A DNA stretch of 64,000 nucleotides from Nocardiopsis sinuspersici (GCA_008638415.1 VWVT01000008.1:279930-343929); one strand, 5' to 3'. Shown: positions 16,385 through 25,709, numbered from the stretch's first letter. The notes: generated by a model not told the origin, from the letters alone. Numbers and translations: made by a program.

Positions 16385-17811
16385 CCCCCACCACGACCGG
16401 GCGGCCCCGCCCGGGGACCGCCGGGACCGCTACGGCCCGGGCCGACCACCCCCTGCCCGTGGACTCGCTGGTCGACCCCGAATGCGGAGTCATCCGCTCC
16501 GTGCGGGCCGTGACGCACCCCGCCGGCGCTCCCACCTCCTACATGGGGCTGACCGCGGCCGTCGCCGATGCCCGGCAGCTCGGCGAGTGGCCGGCCGACC
16601 GCGTCTCGTTGGGCACGTCCTTCGACGACGCCGGGCAGGCCAGGATCGCCGCGATCGCCGAGGGGGTCGAGCGCTACTGCGGGAACTGGCTGCCCGCCGA
16701 CCTTCCTCCCGACGAACTGCGCACCGGGTCCCGCGCGGAACTGCTGGCCGCGGGCCGCCGCCCGGTCGGCCTGGAGGACCTGCCCCGGTTCGCTCCGTGG
16801 CAGTACGCCCGGGCCGGGTTCCCCTACCAGCCCCTCACCGAGGACACCCCCGCCCTCTGGGCGCGCTGCGAGGAGCGCGACGGCGCCGAGGTCTGGATGC
16901 CGGCCTCGCTGGTCTACCTCAACTGGCGGCAGTCGCGCTTTCGCCACCTGCCGCGCGTGCACCACCTGAACTACGCCGGAATCGCCACCGGGCAGGGGGC
17001 CGACGACGCGAGGGACCGAGGAGTCCTGGAGATCATCGAACGCGACGCCCTCGAACTGTGGTGGCACCTGGACGGACCCACCTTCGGGATCGACCCCGCC
17101 AGCGTTCCCGGACTGGCCGACGACCTGGGCGGCAGCTCCCTGGACGTGTTCCTGACGGCCATGCCCTCGGAGTTCGCCCCCGCCGTGGCCGCACTCGTGC
17201 ACGACAGGGAACGCGGCCTGTACGCCGCGGGGTTCTCCGCGGCGCTCGATCCCGTGAGGGCCGCCCGCAAGGCCGTCCTCGAAGCCGTCCACACATGGGT
17301 CTACACCCAGGGCTGCACCGACGCCGACGGGTGGGTCTTCCGTGCCGTCGAACAGGGGTTGATGGCCCGCGGCCTCCACCTCGACTTCCGCGCCGACGCC
17401 GCCTACCTCGACGCCGCCGGCGCCCAGTGCGAGCACGTCATCGACCTGGGCGCGCACGTCCAGATCTGGCTCGACCCCCGGGTCCACGGCCAGGCCCGGC
17501 GCTTCACGGCACCGGCTCTGGGGCTCCGGCCGGTCACCGAGGTGCCGGCCGTGTCGATGGACGAGGTCCACCGGCGGCTGGCCGACCGCGGACACCGCGT
17601 CCTCACCCGCGACCTGACGACGAGCGATGTCCGTCGCACCTCGCTGCGGGTGGTGCGGAGCTTCGTCACGGGGCTCGTCCCGAACGCCCCCGCGGCTTTC
17701 GCCTATCTCGGTATGCCCCGCTTCGAGCACGCGGCCCTCGAACGAGGGTGGCGCACCTCCTGGGACGGGAGCCCCGCGGGCCTCACCCTCGTCCCGCCCC
17801 CGCACATGTGA
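16381..17811 (+). CDS. YcaO-domain cyclodehydratase
   Basis: 476 residues from a TTG at 16381, supported by GAAAGGA 8 bases upstream and by overlap with the hydrolase stop; an ATG at 16357 would add eight residues. ATP-site signatures of YcaO are present: SLGTSFDDAGQARIAAIAEGVERYC near residues 75-100, NYAGIATGQGADDARDRGVLEIIERDALELWW near 195-225, and AARKAVLEAVHTW. Azoline-forming YcaO proteins end in a proline-rich tail; here the end is LVPPPHM, a reduced form. It should activate backbone amides with ATP to cyclise Ser side chains of the precursor to oxazolines. Confidence 0.92.
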   Translation: MTPTTTGRPRPGTAGTATARADHPLPVDSLVDPECGVIRSVRAVTHPAGAPTSYMGLTAAVADARQLGEWPADRVSLGTSFDDAGQARIAAIAEGVERYCGNWLPADLPPDELRTGSRAELLAAGRRPVGLEDLPRFAPWQYARAGFPYQPLTEDTPALWARCEERDGAEVWMPASLVYLNWRQSRFRHLPRVHHLNYAGIATGQGADDARDRGVLEIIERDALELWWHLDGPTFGIDPASVPGLADDLGGSSLDVFLTAMPSEFAPAVAALVHDRERGLYAAGFSAALDPVRAARKAVLEAVHTWVYTQGCTDADGWVFRAVEQGLMARGLHLDFRADAAYLDAAGAQCEHVIDLGAHVQIWLDPRVHGQARRFTAPALGLRPVTEVPAVSMDEVHRRLADRGHRVLTRDLTTSDVRRTSLRVVRSFVTGLVPNAPAAFAYLGMPRFEHAALERGWRTSWDGSPAGLTLVPPPHM

Positions 17812-17821
17812 GGCCGCACCC

Positions 17822-18916
17822 ATGCCCCTTCCCCTCCCATCGACCCCATCTCCTTACGGTGCGAGGCGCGGTGCGGCGGAGCCCTCGCGCCTGCCGCCCG
17901 CACTCGCACGCGCCTTCTCGGCCGAGGCACCGGGACCGCCCCTTCCGCCCGGACCGCGCGCCAGTCCCTGGCACCGTGCCGGAGCCGACCCGGTGGCGGT
18001 ACCGGCCCGCGAACGCGCCCTGCTCGACGGCCTGTGGCGCGGCGCGGGGCACCACCGCCTGGCCGACGGGACGGTGACCCGTGTCCGCAGGCGTCCGGTG
18101 CCCTCCGCGGGCGCGGCCTACCCCGTGCGCACCCACCTGGTCGTCGGTGCGGACGGCCCCCTGGACGCGGGGCGGTACGCCTTCGACCTGGAGGACGGCA
18201 CCCTCCACCGACGCGACGAGGCCCGCGAACGGGAGGCGGGCTGGCACGTCCCGGGTACGGGCACCGACGTGACGGGGACCCACCTGGTCCTGAGCGTGCA
18301 ACCCGGTCGCAGCTTCGGCCGGTACCGTCACCGGGCCTGGCCGCTGTGGATCGCGGACACCGCCTACGCCCTGGCCGCGGTGGAGTTCCTGTGCGCTCCG
18401 GCCCCCTCCGCGGTACGGCTGGGCCCCGGACCGTGGCTGCGCGACCTGCTCGGCGTCCCGCGCGCGGCCGAGCACGGCCGGTGGCTCGCGCGCGGGCTCG
18501 CGCCGGAGATCCCGCTGGCCACCGTCGAACTGCCCGGCTCCTGGTCGGTCGTACCCGGGCGCGGGGACGCCCTGGCCGCGAGGCGCTCCCCGGCGACCGG
18601 CGAGTTCGAGGCCGCGGCGCGCGCCCACGACCCGCGGGCCGTTGACGTCGCGAGGGCCTCCGGGCAGGCCTGGGTCCTCGGGGCCCACCGGTTGGAGACG
18701 TGGTCCGTCGCGGTGGACACGCCCGCCGCCGAGTTCGCCCAGGCCCTGTGGCGGGCCCATCGGGCCGCGGCCGGCCTGTGCTACGCGGGCGCGCTGTCCG
18801 GGCGATGGCGCTGCCGTCCGATATCGGGATTCACCGCTTCGCGCGACCGCTGGACCGTCCACGCCCTGGCGATGCTCCCCGGCGGACACGCCCTCGACAA
18901 GGAGTCAGCCGCATGA
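17822..18916 (+). CDS. SagB-type FMN oxidase (azoline dehydrogenase)
   Basis: 364 residues. The signature RRPVPSAGAAYPVRTHLVV is the FMN-binding start of SagB/ThcOx nitroreductase-like enzymes, followed by RYAFDLEDGTLH. RHRAWPLWIADTAYALAAVEFLC is the dimer/flavin helix. In TOMM pathways this enzyme oxidises azolines to azoles. It begins 10 bp after the YcaO gene and overlaps the first exporter gene by ATGA. With a Cys-free precursor the product would be oxazole. Confidence 0.87.
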   Translation: MPLPLPSTPSPYGARRGAAEPSRLPPALARAFSAEAPGPPLPPGPRASPWHRAGADPVAVPARERALLDGLWRGAGHHRLADGTVTRVRRRPVPSAGAAYPVRTHLVVGADGPLDAGRYAFDLEDGTLHRRDEAREREAGWHVPGTGTDVTGTHLVLSVQPGRSFGRYRHRAWPLWIADTAYALAAVEFLCAPAPSAVRLGPGPWLRDLLGVPRAAEHGRWLARGLAPEIPLATVELPGSWSVVPGRGDALAARRSPATGEFEAAARAHDPRAVDVARASGQAWVLGAHRLETWSVAVDTPAAEFAQALWRAHRAAAGLCYAGALSGRWRCRPISGFTASRDRWTVHALAMLPGGHALDKESAA

Positions 18917-20589
18917 TGATCGTTCCCCTGCTGTGGCGGGAGGCGGCCCGGTTTCCCGCGGCTCTGGCACGGAGCGCCGCCCTGCTGGTCCTCGTCTTCC
19001 TCACCCACGTCGGGCAGGCCGTGGCGGTCGCCTGGTCGATGTCGGCGGTGCTGCGCGGCCAGGCCCAGGACGTACTCCTCGCGCTGTCGCTGATCCTCGG
19101 GATCGCGCTGCTGCGCCTGGCGCTCTCCCTGGCCCAGGCGTCGGCCGCCGCGCATCTGGGCGGCCGGGTCAGGCAGGCGGTCCGCCGCCGCGCGATGGAG
19201 GCCGCGCTCGTGCCCGAGCGGCTGCACGACACGGCGGCCCGAGACGGTTCGATGCGTGCCAGCCTCGGTGACGGTGTCGACGGCATCGACGCCTACGTCT
19301 CCAAGTACGTTCCCGCGATCGTGCAACTACTCCTCACCTGCCCGATCGTCGTGACCGCCCTGTTCTCGCTCTCACCGTGGGCGGGCCTGTGCGTCGCCGC
19401 CGGGGTCGTGTTCGCGCTGTTGGGGCCCATGGCGTGGAAGCGGACGACGGCCCGGCGCGGACTCGACCACTGGGACAGCTACGAGGCGCTCAGCGCCGAC
19501 CTGCTCGAATCCCTGCGCGGCATGGCCACCCTGCGCACACTCGGCGACGTGTCCGGCACCCGCAGGCGGCTGGACCACCGCTCGGAGGCGCTGCGCAGGG
19601 CCACCGAGCGCGTGATGCGCGTCTCCCTGGGCGAGACGTCCGTCACCGACGCGGCCGTCCAGGGGGGAGCGGTCGCCGCCGCCGCCGTCGCCGTCGTCCA
19701 CGCGGTCACCGGGCAGGCCCCCGCCCTCGAGGTCTACCTGATCCTCCTGCTCTCCTCCGAGGCGTTCCGTCCCATCCGGGACCTCTCGCGGCACTGGCAC
19801 GCCGGATTCCTCGGCCTCACCGCGGTCCCCGGCCTCCAGCGGCTCGGGGCCTTCACCGAGCGGCGCGCCACCGCCCCGGACCACGACGCCCCAGAACACA
19901 CCGCGTCCGGCCACGGGGACGGCCGGACGGCCCGGGGCAGGACGGCGGACGCGCTGCGGGTGACCGGTCTGAGTTTCCGCTACCCCGGCGCGCACGTGGA
20001 CGTCATCCACGACCTCGACCTGACGGCCCGACGGGGCTCCCTCACCGCGATCGTCGGGGCCTCCGGGGCCGGAAAGTCCACCCTCTTCGACCTACTCCTC
20101 GGCTTCCTCACCCCGCGCACCGGAAGCATCGACCTCGACGGGCGGCCGCTCCGCGCCTTCGACATCGCCGTGGTCTCCCAGCGGCCGGTGCTCTTCGCCG
20201 GGACCGTCCGCGACAACCTCGCGGTCACCGGGACCACCACGGAGGCGGACCTCGTCGAGGCCTGCCGCGACGCGGGAGTCCTCAACGAGATCCAGCGCTT
20301 CCCGCGCGGCTTCGACACCGAGGTCACCGAAGCCGGCACCAGCCTGTCGGGCGGACAGCGCCAACGCCTCGCCCTGGCCCGCGCACTGCTGGCACGGCGC
20401 CCCGTCCTGCTGGTGGACGAGCCGACGAGCGCGTTGGACGCCGACCGCTCCGCGGACGTCGTCCGAACTCTGCACCGTGTCGCCCGCGACCGCGTCGTCC
20501 TCATGATCAGTCACCGCTCCGAGACCCTCACCGGGGTTCCCGACGTGTTCAGCCTCGATTCCGGACACCTGTACAGGAGCACCTCGTGA
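18913..20589 (+). CDS. ABC exporter half, CydD-like
   Basis: 558 residues. Six hydrophobic segments in the first 300 residues form an exporter membrane domain, then an ATPase domain: Walker A VGASGAGKST, signature LSGGQRQRLALARAL, Walker B PVLLVDEPTSALD, switch histidine in MISHRS. A linker of about 35 residues (TAPDHDAPEHTASGHGDGR) is rich in His and Asp. With the next gene it should form a heterodimer, most likely exporting the mature peptide. The CydDC-like look comes from domain style; no cytochrome bd genes are near. Confidence 0.88.
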   Translation: MMIVPLLWREAARFPAALARSAALLVLVFLTHVGQAVAVAWSMSAVLRGQAQDVLLALSLILGIALLRLALSLAQASAAAHLGGRVRQAVRRRAMEAALVPERLHDTAARDGSMRASLGDGVDGIDAYVSKYVPAIVQLLLTCPIVVTALFSLSPWAGLCVAAGVVFALLGPMAWKRTTARRGLDHWDSYEALSADLLESLRGMATLRTLGDVSGTRRRLDHRSEALRRATERVMRVSLGETSVTDAAVQGGAVAAAAVAVVHAVTGQAPALEVYLILLLSSEAFRPIRDLSRHWHAGFLGLTAVPGLQRLGAFTERRATAPDHDAPEHTASGHGDGRTARGRTADALRVTGLSFRYPGAHVDVIHDLDLTARRGSLTAIVGASGAGKSTLFDLLLGFLTPRTGSIDLDGRPLRAFDIAVVSQRPVLFAGTVRDNLAVTGTTTEADLVEACRDAGVLNEIQRFPRGFDTEVTEAGTSLSGGQRQRLALARALLARRPVLLVDEPTSALDADRSADVVRTLHRVARDRVVLMISHRSETLTGVPDVFSLDSGHLYRSTS

Positions 20590-22274
20590 ACACCCTCTCC
20601 GCGTTCCGGGCCTTTCGCGCACTGCTGCCCGTCCTGCGCCCCGAATGGCGGGGGATGGCCTGGATCTACCTGCTCGGCACCATGAGCGCGCTCGGCCTGG
20701 CCGGCCTGACCGTCCTCACGGCATGGGCGGTCGGCCACGCCGTCGTGGAGCGCACGCCGCCCGGGCCCCTCTGGTGGGCCCTGGTCCTCGGACTCGTGCT
20801 GCTGCGCGTGCTCCTGACCTGGCGGGAGATGGACGTCTCCCATGCCCTGGCCTACCGCGTGCTGGCGCGGCTGCGGATGGCGCTGTTCGACGCCTACGCG
20901 CGCAGCGTTCCCGGTCGGCGCCGCGAGCACTCCGGACGCGCGGCGGCGGTCGCGATGGACGACATCGAAAAGCTCGAGTTCTTCTACGCCCACACGGTCG
21001 CCCAGCTCGGCGCCTCGCTCACCCTGTTCACCGCCTCACTCGTGACCGCGTCCCTGCTGCTGCCCGAGGCCGCGCTCGTCATGCTCCTGGGCGCCGCCGT
21101 CGTGGCGAGCAGCGCACTGTACTGGGCGCGGGCCGCCCGGCGGCTGGGCGAGCGGGAACAGCAGGAGCGGTCGGACCTGTCCGAGCACATCGTGGACGCG
21201 CTGGGTGCCCTGCGCGAGGTACTCGCCTACGGACTCGCCCCTCGCATCATCGCCGAGACCAGCGCCGCCACCGCACGCGCCGCCACGGTCGCGCAACGGC
21301 GCGAACTGCTGTCGCACCTGGTCACCGCCCTGCGGGAACTCGTCCTCACCGCCGTGGTCATCGGCGTCATCGCCACCAGCGCCACCGCCGCGGGCGTGCT
21401 GTCGGCGGACGTCCCGGTACGGCTGGCCCCCGCGGAACTGCCCGCGCTGGTCGCCCTGGCCCTGGTCGGCATCGCCGCGATCGTGGACGCCACCGACACC
21501 CTCACCCGGCTGCATCCGCTCGTCTCCGGAGCCGAACGCGTCGCCGCCGGAATCAACCGCCCCCCGGTCGTCGCCGTCCCCCGAGCTCCGCGGCCGCTGC
21601 CCGCCGGACCCCTCGGCCTCCGCTTCCGGGACGTGTCCTTCTCCTACGAAGGCCGACGGCCAACGCTCACGTCCTGGTCCGCCGGACTCGCCCCCGGCGA
21701 GCACGTCGGGCTGGTCGGCCCCTCCGGTTCGGGCAAGAGCACCGTGATCGCCCTCGCGGCCCGCCTCTGGGACCCTTCGGCGGGCACCGTCGAGCTCGTC
21801 ACCGCGGACGGCGGGGGCGTCCCCGTCGCCGATCTGGACGAGGCGGCACTGCGGGAGGCCGTCGCCCTGGTCGACCAGGACGCGACACTCTTCCACGGCA
21901 CCGTGCGCGACAACCTGCTGCGCGGCTGCGGACCACGGTCCGACGGCGACCTGAACGCCCTGCTCGAACGCGTCGAAGCCGCCGCCTGGATCGGTCTTGA
22001 CGACGAACTCGGAGAGGGCGGTGTGCGGCTGTCCGGCGGGCAGAGAGCACGCCTCTGCCTGGCCCGCGCCCTCGCACGCCGGCCGCGTGTCCTCCTCGTG
22101 GACGAGGTCACCGCCAGCCTCGACCCGGCCACCGAACGACTGGTGTCCGACGTCATCGCCCAGTTCCACGGCACCGTTCTCATCGCGTCCCACCGGGCCG
22201 AGACCCTCGCACGCCTCGAACGCGTCGTCGACGTGGCCGCGGCCCCGCACGCCGTACGGAGACCAGGTGGCTGA
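20586..22274 (+). CDS. ABC exporter half, CydC-like
   Basis: 562 residues from a GTG overlapping the previous stop by GTGA. Six hydrophobic segments, then Walker A VGPSGSGKST, signature LSGGQRARLCLARAL, Walker B RVLLVDEVTASLD and switch histidine in IASHRA. All catalytic residues are present in both halves, in contrast to the transporter at 57347-60945. It is the last gene of the peptide operon, whose seven genes follow with overlaps or gaps no larger than 83 bp. Confidence 0.88.
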   Translation: MNTLSAFRAFRALLPVLRPEWRGMAWIYLLGTMSALGLAGLTVLTAWAVGHAVVERTPPGPLWWALVLGLVLLRVLLTWREMDVSHALAYRVLARLRMALFDAYARSVPGRRREHSGRAAAVAMDDIEKLEFFYAHTVAQLGASLTLFTASLVTASLLLPEAALVMLLGAAVVASSALYWARAARRLGEREQQERSDLSEHIVDALGALREVLAYGLAPRIIAETSAATARAATVAQRRELLSHLVTALRELVLTAVVIGVIATSATAAGVLSADVPVRLAPAELPALVALALVGIAAIVDATDTLTRLHPLVSGAERVAAGINRPPVVAVPRAPRPLPAGPLGLRFRDVSFSYEGRRPTLTSWSAGLAPGEHVGLVGPSGSGKSTVIALAARLWDPSAGTVELVTADGGGVPVADLDEAALREAVALVDQDATLFHGTVRDNLLRGCGPRSDGDLNALLERVEAAAWIGLDDELGEGGVRLSGGQRARLCLARALARRPRVLLVDEVTASLDPATERLVSDVIAQFHGTVLIASHRAETLARLERVVDVAAAPHAVRRPGG

Positions 22275-22685
22275 CTCCGCGAAGCGGCCGTCCCCACCTC
22301 GGGCCCCGTCGCCGTTGGAGTCCGGGACGGCGGTACCCGCACGGGCCCGGCGGGTCGGCCCTCGGCCGCCGCTTGCGCAGCCGCCCGCACATGCCGAAGT
22401 GCCGTGGTCCGGGCCGCCGTCCCGAGCCGGGCCGGGCAGGGACGGCTTTCGCCGCCCGGTGCGGCCCCTCCCCTGCCGGGGCGGGATCCGGTGCCGCCGC
22501 CTCGGAAGCACGAACTCGGGAGCATCCGCACGACTGCCCTCCAGGTGAGCCGGGTATCGGAGGGGGGAAGCACAGGCAAGGGCGCCGTCCGCCGCGCCGC
22601 CGGAGCACGTCCGGCCCCGGGGCACGGGGCCTCCCGGCCTCCGCGTATCCGCGGAACGCGCCCTTGCCGGACGAGAGGCGAGGAC
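22275..22685. other. Intergenic, nothing recognised
   Basis: About 410 bp between the peptide exporter and the stress-protein gene. Several short GC-rich inverted repeats occur, none convincing as a terminator, and no coding frame is supported. The promoter of the stress-protein gene must lie here. Confidence 0.4.
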
Positions 22686-23615
22686 ATGGCTGAGGAACGA
22701 ACGCCCTCCCCCAAGGTCGCGGTGGGCGTCGACGGGTCGGATTCGGCGCGCGGCGCCCTGGAGTGGGCGGCCGCCGAGGCCGGGCACAGGGGCCTGCCGC
22801 TGTACGTCGTGCACGCCCTGTCCATGCCGCTGGTGATGTCGGTCTACACCACCCCCACCCGCTTCCATCCCTCACAGGAGATCGCCGAACAGGGCCGCCG
22901 GGTCCTGGACGAGTCCGCCGAGCACGCGCGGGAACTGCGGCCCGGACTGAGGGTGGAGACGGAGCTGGCCCTGGAGGATCCCTCGCAGGCGCTGCTGCTC
23001 CGCACCGGGCGGAGGGACATGGTGGTCGTGGGCTCGCGCGGTCTGGGCTCGGTGCGCACCGCGCTGGCGGGCTCCTGCGGGATACGGCTGTCCTCCAGGG
23101 CGGAGTGCCCGGTGGTGGTCGTCCCCCGCCGCGGGGAGCGCCCCGTCCAGCACCCGGGGCCGGAGAGGATCGTGGTCGGCGTGGACGGCTCGGTGGACTC
23201 CCGGCGCGCCCTGGACTTCGCGATGCACCGGGCCGCGGCGCACGAGGGCTCCTCGGTCGTGGTGGTGCACAGCTGGAACGTTCCGCTGCCCTTCGACACC
23301 GAGTCCCTGACCGCGTCGGGCTGGGCCCCGCCCGACGACCTGCTGGAGCGCCACTCCGAGGAACTGGTGTCCGGGGTCCTGGCCGAGGTCGTGGACGACG
23401 CCACCGAGGGCGTGGACGTCAGCGCCGTGCGCACCCGGCACAACCCGGTGGAGGCGCTGGTGGAGGCGGGCGCCGACGCGGACCTGATCGCCATCGGCTC
23501 GCGGGGCATGGGCGGTCTCCGCGGCCTGGTGCTGGGCTCGGTCAGCCAGGGCGTCCTGCACGGCGCCACGGTGCCCGTCGCGGTGCTGCCCAGGCATGCG
23601 GCGGAGAACGAGTGA
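22686..23615 (+). CDS. Two-domain universal stress protein
   Basis: 309 residues from the ATG at 22686 with GAGAGGCGAGG upstream. Two UspA domains in tandem: the first starts VAVGVDGSDSARGALEW and ends with GSRGLGSVRTALAGSCG; the second starts IVVGVDGSVDSRRALDF and ends GSRGMGGLRGLVLGSVSQG. Both keep the G-2X-G-9X-G(S) ATP-binding pattern. Actinobacterial tandem Usp proteins respond to hypoxia, starvation and redox stress. No operon partner. Confidence 0.93.
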   Translation: MAEERTPSPKVAVGVDGSDSARGALEWAAAEAGHRGLPLYVVHALSMPLVMSVYTTPTRFHPSQEIAEQGRRVLDESAEHARELRPGLRVETELALEDPSQALLLRTGRRDMVVVGSRGLGSVRTALAGSCGIRLSSRAECPVVVVPRRGERPVQHPGPERIVVGVDGSVDSRRALDFAMHRAAAHEGSSVVVVHSWNVPLPFDTESLTASGWAPPDDLLERHSEELVSGVLAEVVDDATEGVDVSAVRTRHNPVEALVEAGADADLIAIGSRGMGGLRGLVLGSVSQGVLHGATVPVAVLPRHAAENE

Positions 23616-23639
23616 CTCCGGGCACGGGGCCGGCCGGTG

Positions 23640-24071
23640 TCAGCGCGGGGAGGCGCTCCCCTCGGCGGGGGCGATCTCGGCGACGAGCCCCTCGACGCGC
23701 TCCCTGATCTCGTCGCGGATGGGCCGCACGGCCTCCACCCCCCGTCCGGCGGGGTCGGTCAGGGTCCAGTCGAGGTAGCGTTTGCCGGGGAAGACGGGAC
23801 AGGTGTCGCCGCAGCCCATGGTCACGCACACGTCGGAGGCCTCGACGGCCTCGGTGGTGAGGATCTTGGGGTGCTGGTCGGTGATGTCGACGCCGACCTC
23901 GGCCATGGCCTCGACCACGGCGGGGTTGAGCGCGTCGGCGGGCGCGGACCCGGCGGAGCGGACCTCGACGCGGTCCCCGGCCAGGTGGGCGAGCCAGGCG
24001 GCGGCCATCTGGGAGCGTCCCGCGTTGTGGACGCACACGAACAGGACGGACGGCTTGTCGGTGCTGGTCAT
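23640..24071 (-). CDS. arsC: Arsenate reductase, low-molecular-weight phosphatase type
   Basis: 143 residues from the ATG at 24071. The P-loop CVHNAGRSQ (CX5R) near residue 13 holds arsenate on Cys13. Later MGCGDTCPVFPGKRYLDW supplies further cysteines and the LDWTLTDPAG segment, typical of ArsC proteins in actinomycetes that work with mycothiol or thioredoxin. The product arsenite is expelled by the Acr3 protein encoded opposite. It shares its upstream region with the divergent arsR gene. Confidence 0.92.
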   Translation of the reverse strand: MTSTDKPSVLFVCVHNAGRSQMAAAWLAHLAGDRVEVRSAGSAPADALNPAVVEAMAEVGVDITDQHPKILTTEAVEASDVCVTMGCGDTCPVFPGKRYLDWTLTDPAGRGVEAVRPIRDEIRERVEGLVAEIAPAEGSASPR

Positions 24072-24227
24072 GGTGCCTCTTCCTCCTCGGATGCGGTGGC
24101 GGTGGCGGTGGCGATCGGGACGGCCACCGGGGTCGGGGCTTCCCCACTTGCGCGCCGACCTCGTCGCGGACCCCGCGCGAGCCGTCGGCCGGGACACCGT
24201 GGGCTCGGGGCGGACCGCTCACTTCGC

Positions 24228-24267
24228 ATCAGCCAATGGTGATGCGATAATATCACCGCATGCTGAT
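24228..24267. promoter_or_regulatory. Nested dyad at the arsR promoter
   Basis: Inner arms GGTGAT (24238) and ATCACC (24252) sit inside outer arms ATCAGC (24228) and GCTGAT (24262). The right outer arm lies within the first codons of arsR. This location is typical for an autoregulatory ArsR operator. Confidence 0.6.
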
Positions 24268-24571
24268 GTCAGTCGATGCTGATGTGATCAAGGCGGTGGC
24301 CGATCCGCTCAGGCTGCGGATCGTGGCCCTGCTCGCCCGCGAGACCCTGTGTACGACGCACCTGATGGACGAGACCGGTGCGCGCCAGACCAACCTGTCC
24401 AACCACCTGCGGGTCCTGCGCGAGGCCGGGGTGGTGGAGACCGAGCCCTGCGGGCGCTACACCTACTACCGGCTGCGCCCGGAGTCCCTGGAGTCGCTGT
24501 CCGGGGCACTCGCCGAACTGGCCCGGACCGCCCGCTCCGCCGACGCCCACGAGAACAGGAGGCCCTGCTGA
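24260..24571 (+). CDS. arsR: ArsR-family arsenite-responsive repressor
   Basis: 103 residues with the winged-helix core AVADPLRLRIVALLARETLCTTHL and recognition helix ARQTNLSNHLRVLREAGVV, then the wing GRYTYYRL. Cysteines occur at ETLC, EPCGR and the extreme C-terminus RRPC; a set scattered like this differs from the E. coli CVC pattern and is common in actinobacterial ArsR proteins. It overlaps acr3 by one base (TGATG), so the two are co-transcribed. Release of the operator by As(III) is inferred. Confidence 0.92.
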   Translation: MLMSVDADVIKAVADPLRLRIVALLARETLCTTHLMDETGARQTNLSNHLRVLREAGVVETEPCGRYTYYRLRPESLESLSGALAELARTARSADAHENRRPC

Positions 24572-25653
24572 TGGCCGCCCCCCACGAGACGACCGGAGCC
24601 GGGGCCCCTTCCGTCGTGGCAAAGCTGTCCACGCTGGACCGGTTCCTGGCGGTGTGGATCCTGCTCGCCATGGCCGTCGGCCTGGGCCTGGGACGCCTGG
24701 TCCCCGGCCTGAACGAGGCCCTGGCCGCGATGGAGGTCGGCGGAATCTCCCTGCCCATCGCCCTGGGCCTGCTGGTGATGATGTACCCGGTGCTGGCCAA
24801 GGTCCGCTACGACCGCCTGGACACCGTCACCAGCGACCGGCGGCTGCTGGTCTCCTCCCTGGTGGTCAACTGGCTCGTGGGCCCGGCGGTGATGTTCGCG
24901 CTGGCCTGGATCTTCCTTGCCGACCTGCCCGAGTACCGCACCGGACTCATCATCGTCGGCCTGGCCCGGTGCATCGCGATGGTGATCATCTGGAACGACC
25001 TGGCCTGCGGCGACCGCGAGGCCGCGGCCGTGCTCGTCGCGCTGAACTCGGTCTTCCAGGTACTGGTCTTCGGACTGCTGGGCTGGTTCTACCTGGACCT
25101 GCTGCCCGGATGGCTGGGCCTGGACACCGGCGGCCTGGACGCCTCGCCCTGGCTGATCGCCCTCAACGTGGTGATCTTCCTCGGCATCCCGCTGGCGGCC
25201 GGATTCGCCACCCGCACGCTCGGTGAGCGCCGGATGGGCCGCGAGCGCTACGAGTCGGCGTTCCTGCCCCGGATCGGTCCGTGGGCGCTGTACGGGCTGC
25301 TGTTCACCATCGTCCTGCTGTTCGCGCTGCAGGGCGGCACGATCACCAGTCAGCCCCTGGACGTGGCACGGATCGCCGTCCCGCTGCTGGCCTACTTCGT
25401 GATCATGTGGTTCGGTACGTTCGCGCTCGGCAAGGCGATCGGACTGGGCTACGACCGCACCGCCACGCTGGCCTTCACCGCGGCGGGCAACAACTTCGAG
25501 CTGGCCATCGCGGTGGCCATCGCCACCTTCGGGGTCACCTCGGGCCAGGCGCTGGCCGGTGTGGTGGGGCCGCTGATCGAGGTGCCGGTGCTGGTGGGAC
25601 TGGTGTACGTGTCCCTGGCCTGGCGCAGGAGGTTCGCGCCCGCACCGCGTTAG
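24571..25653 (+). CDS. acr3: Acr3-type arsenite efflux permease
   Basis: 360 residues, about ten membrane segments. Family marks are the motif GLARCIAMVIIWNDLACGD, with the conserved Cys and Asp of the arsenite path, and AAGNNFELAIAVAIATFG in the second inverted repeat. It exports trivalent arsenite, and in some members antimonite. It is directly coupled to arsR and opposite arsC. Confidence 0.95.
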   Translation: MAAPHETTGAGAPSVVAKLSTLDRFLAVWILLAMAVGLGLGRLVPGLNEALAAMEVGGISLPIALGLLVMMYPVLAKVRYDRLDTVTSDRRLLVSSLVVNWLVGPAVMFALAWIFLADLPEYRTGLIIVGLARCIAMVIIWNDLACGDREAAAVLVALNSVFQVLVFGLLGWFYLDLLPGWLGLDTGGLDASPWLIALNVVIFLGIPLAAGFATRTLGERRMGRERYESAFLPRIGPWALYGLLFTIVLLFALQGGTITSQPLDVARIAVPLLAYFVIMWFGTFALGKAIGLGYDRTATLAFTAAGNNFELAIAVAIATFGVTSGQALAGVVGPLIEVPVLVGLVYVSLAWRRRFAPAPR

Positions 25654-25671
25654 CGGCGGTGGCCGGGGCGG

Positions 25672-25709
25672 CCGGGGCCCGCACACGGTTCGGTGTGCGC
25701 GGGCCCCGG
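25672..25709 (+). terminator. Hairpin after acr3
   Basis: A 15-base arm (25672-25686) and its partner (25693-25709, with a 2-base bulge) surround a 6-base loop, starting 19 bp after the acr3 stop. It probably separates acr3 from the following oxidoreductase gene. Confidence 0.7.

Noticed and set aside
18913-22274. Exporter halves as CydDC for cytochrome bd assembly
   Set aside because: The domain style is similar, but there are no cydAB genes nearby and the genes are coupled by overlap to the peptide-modifying operon.
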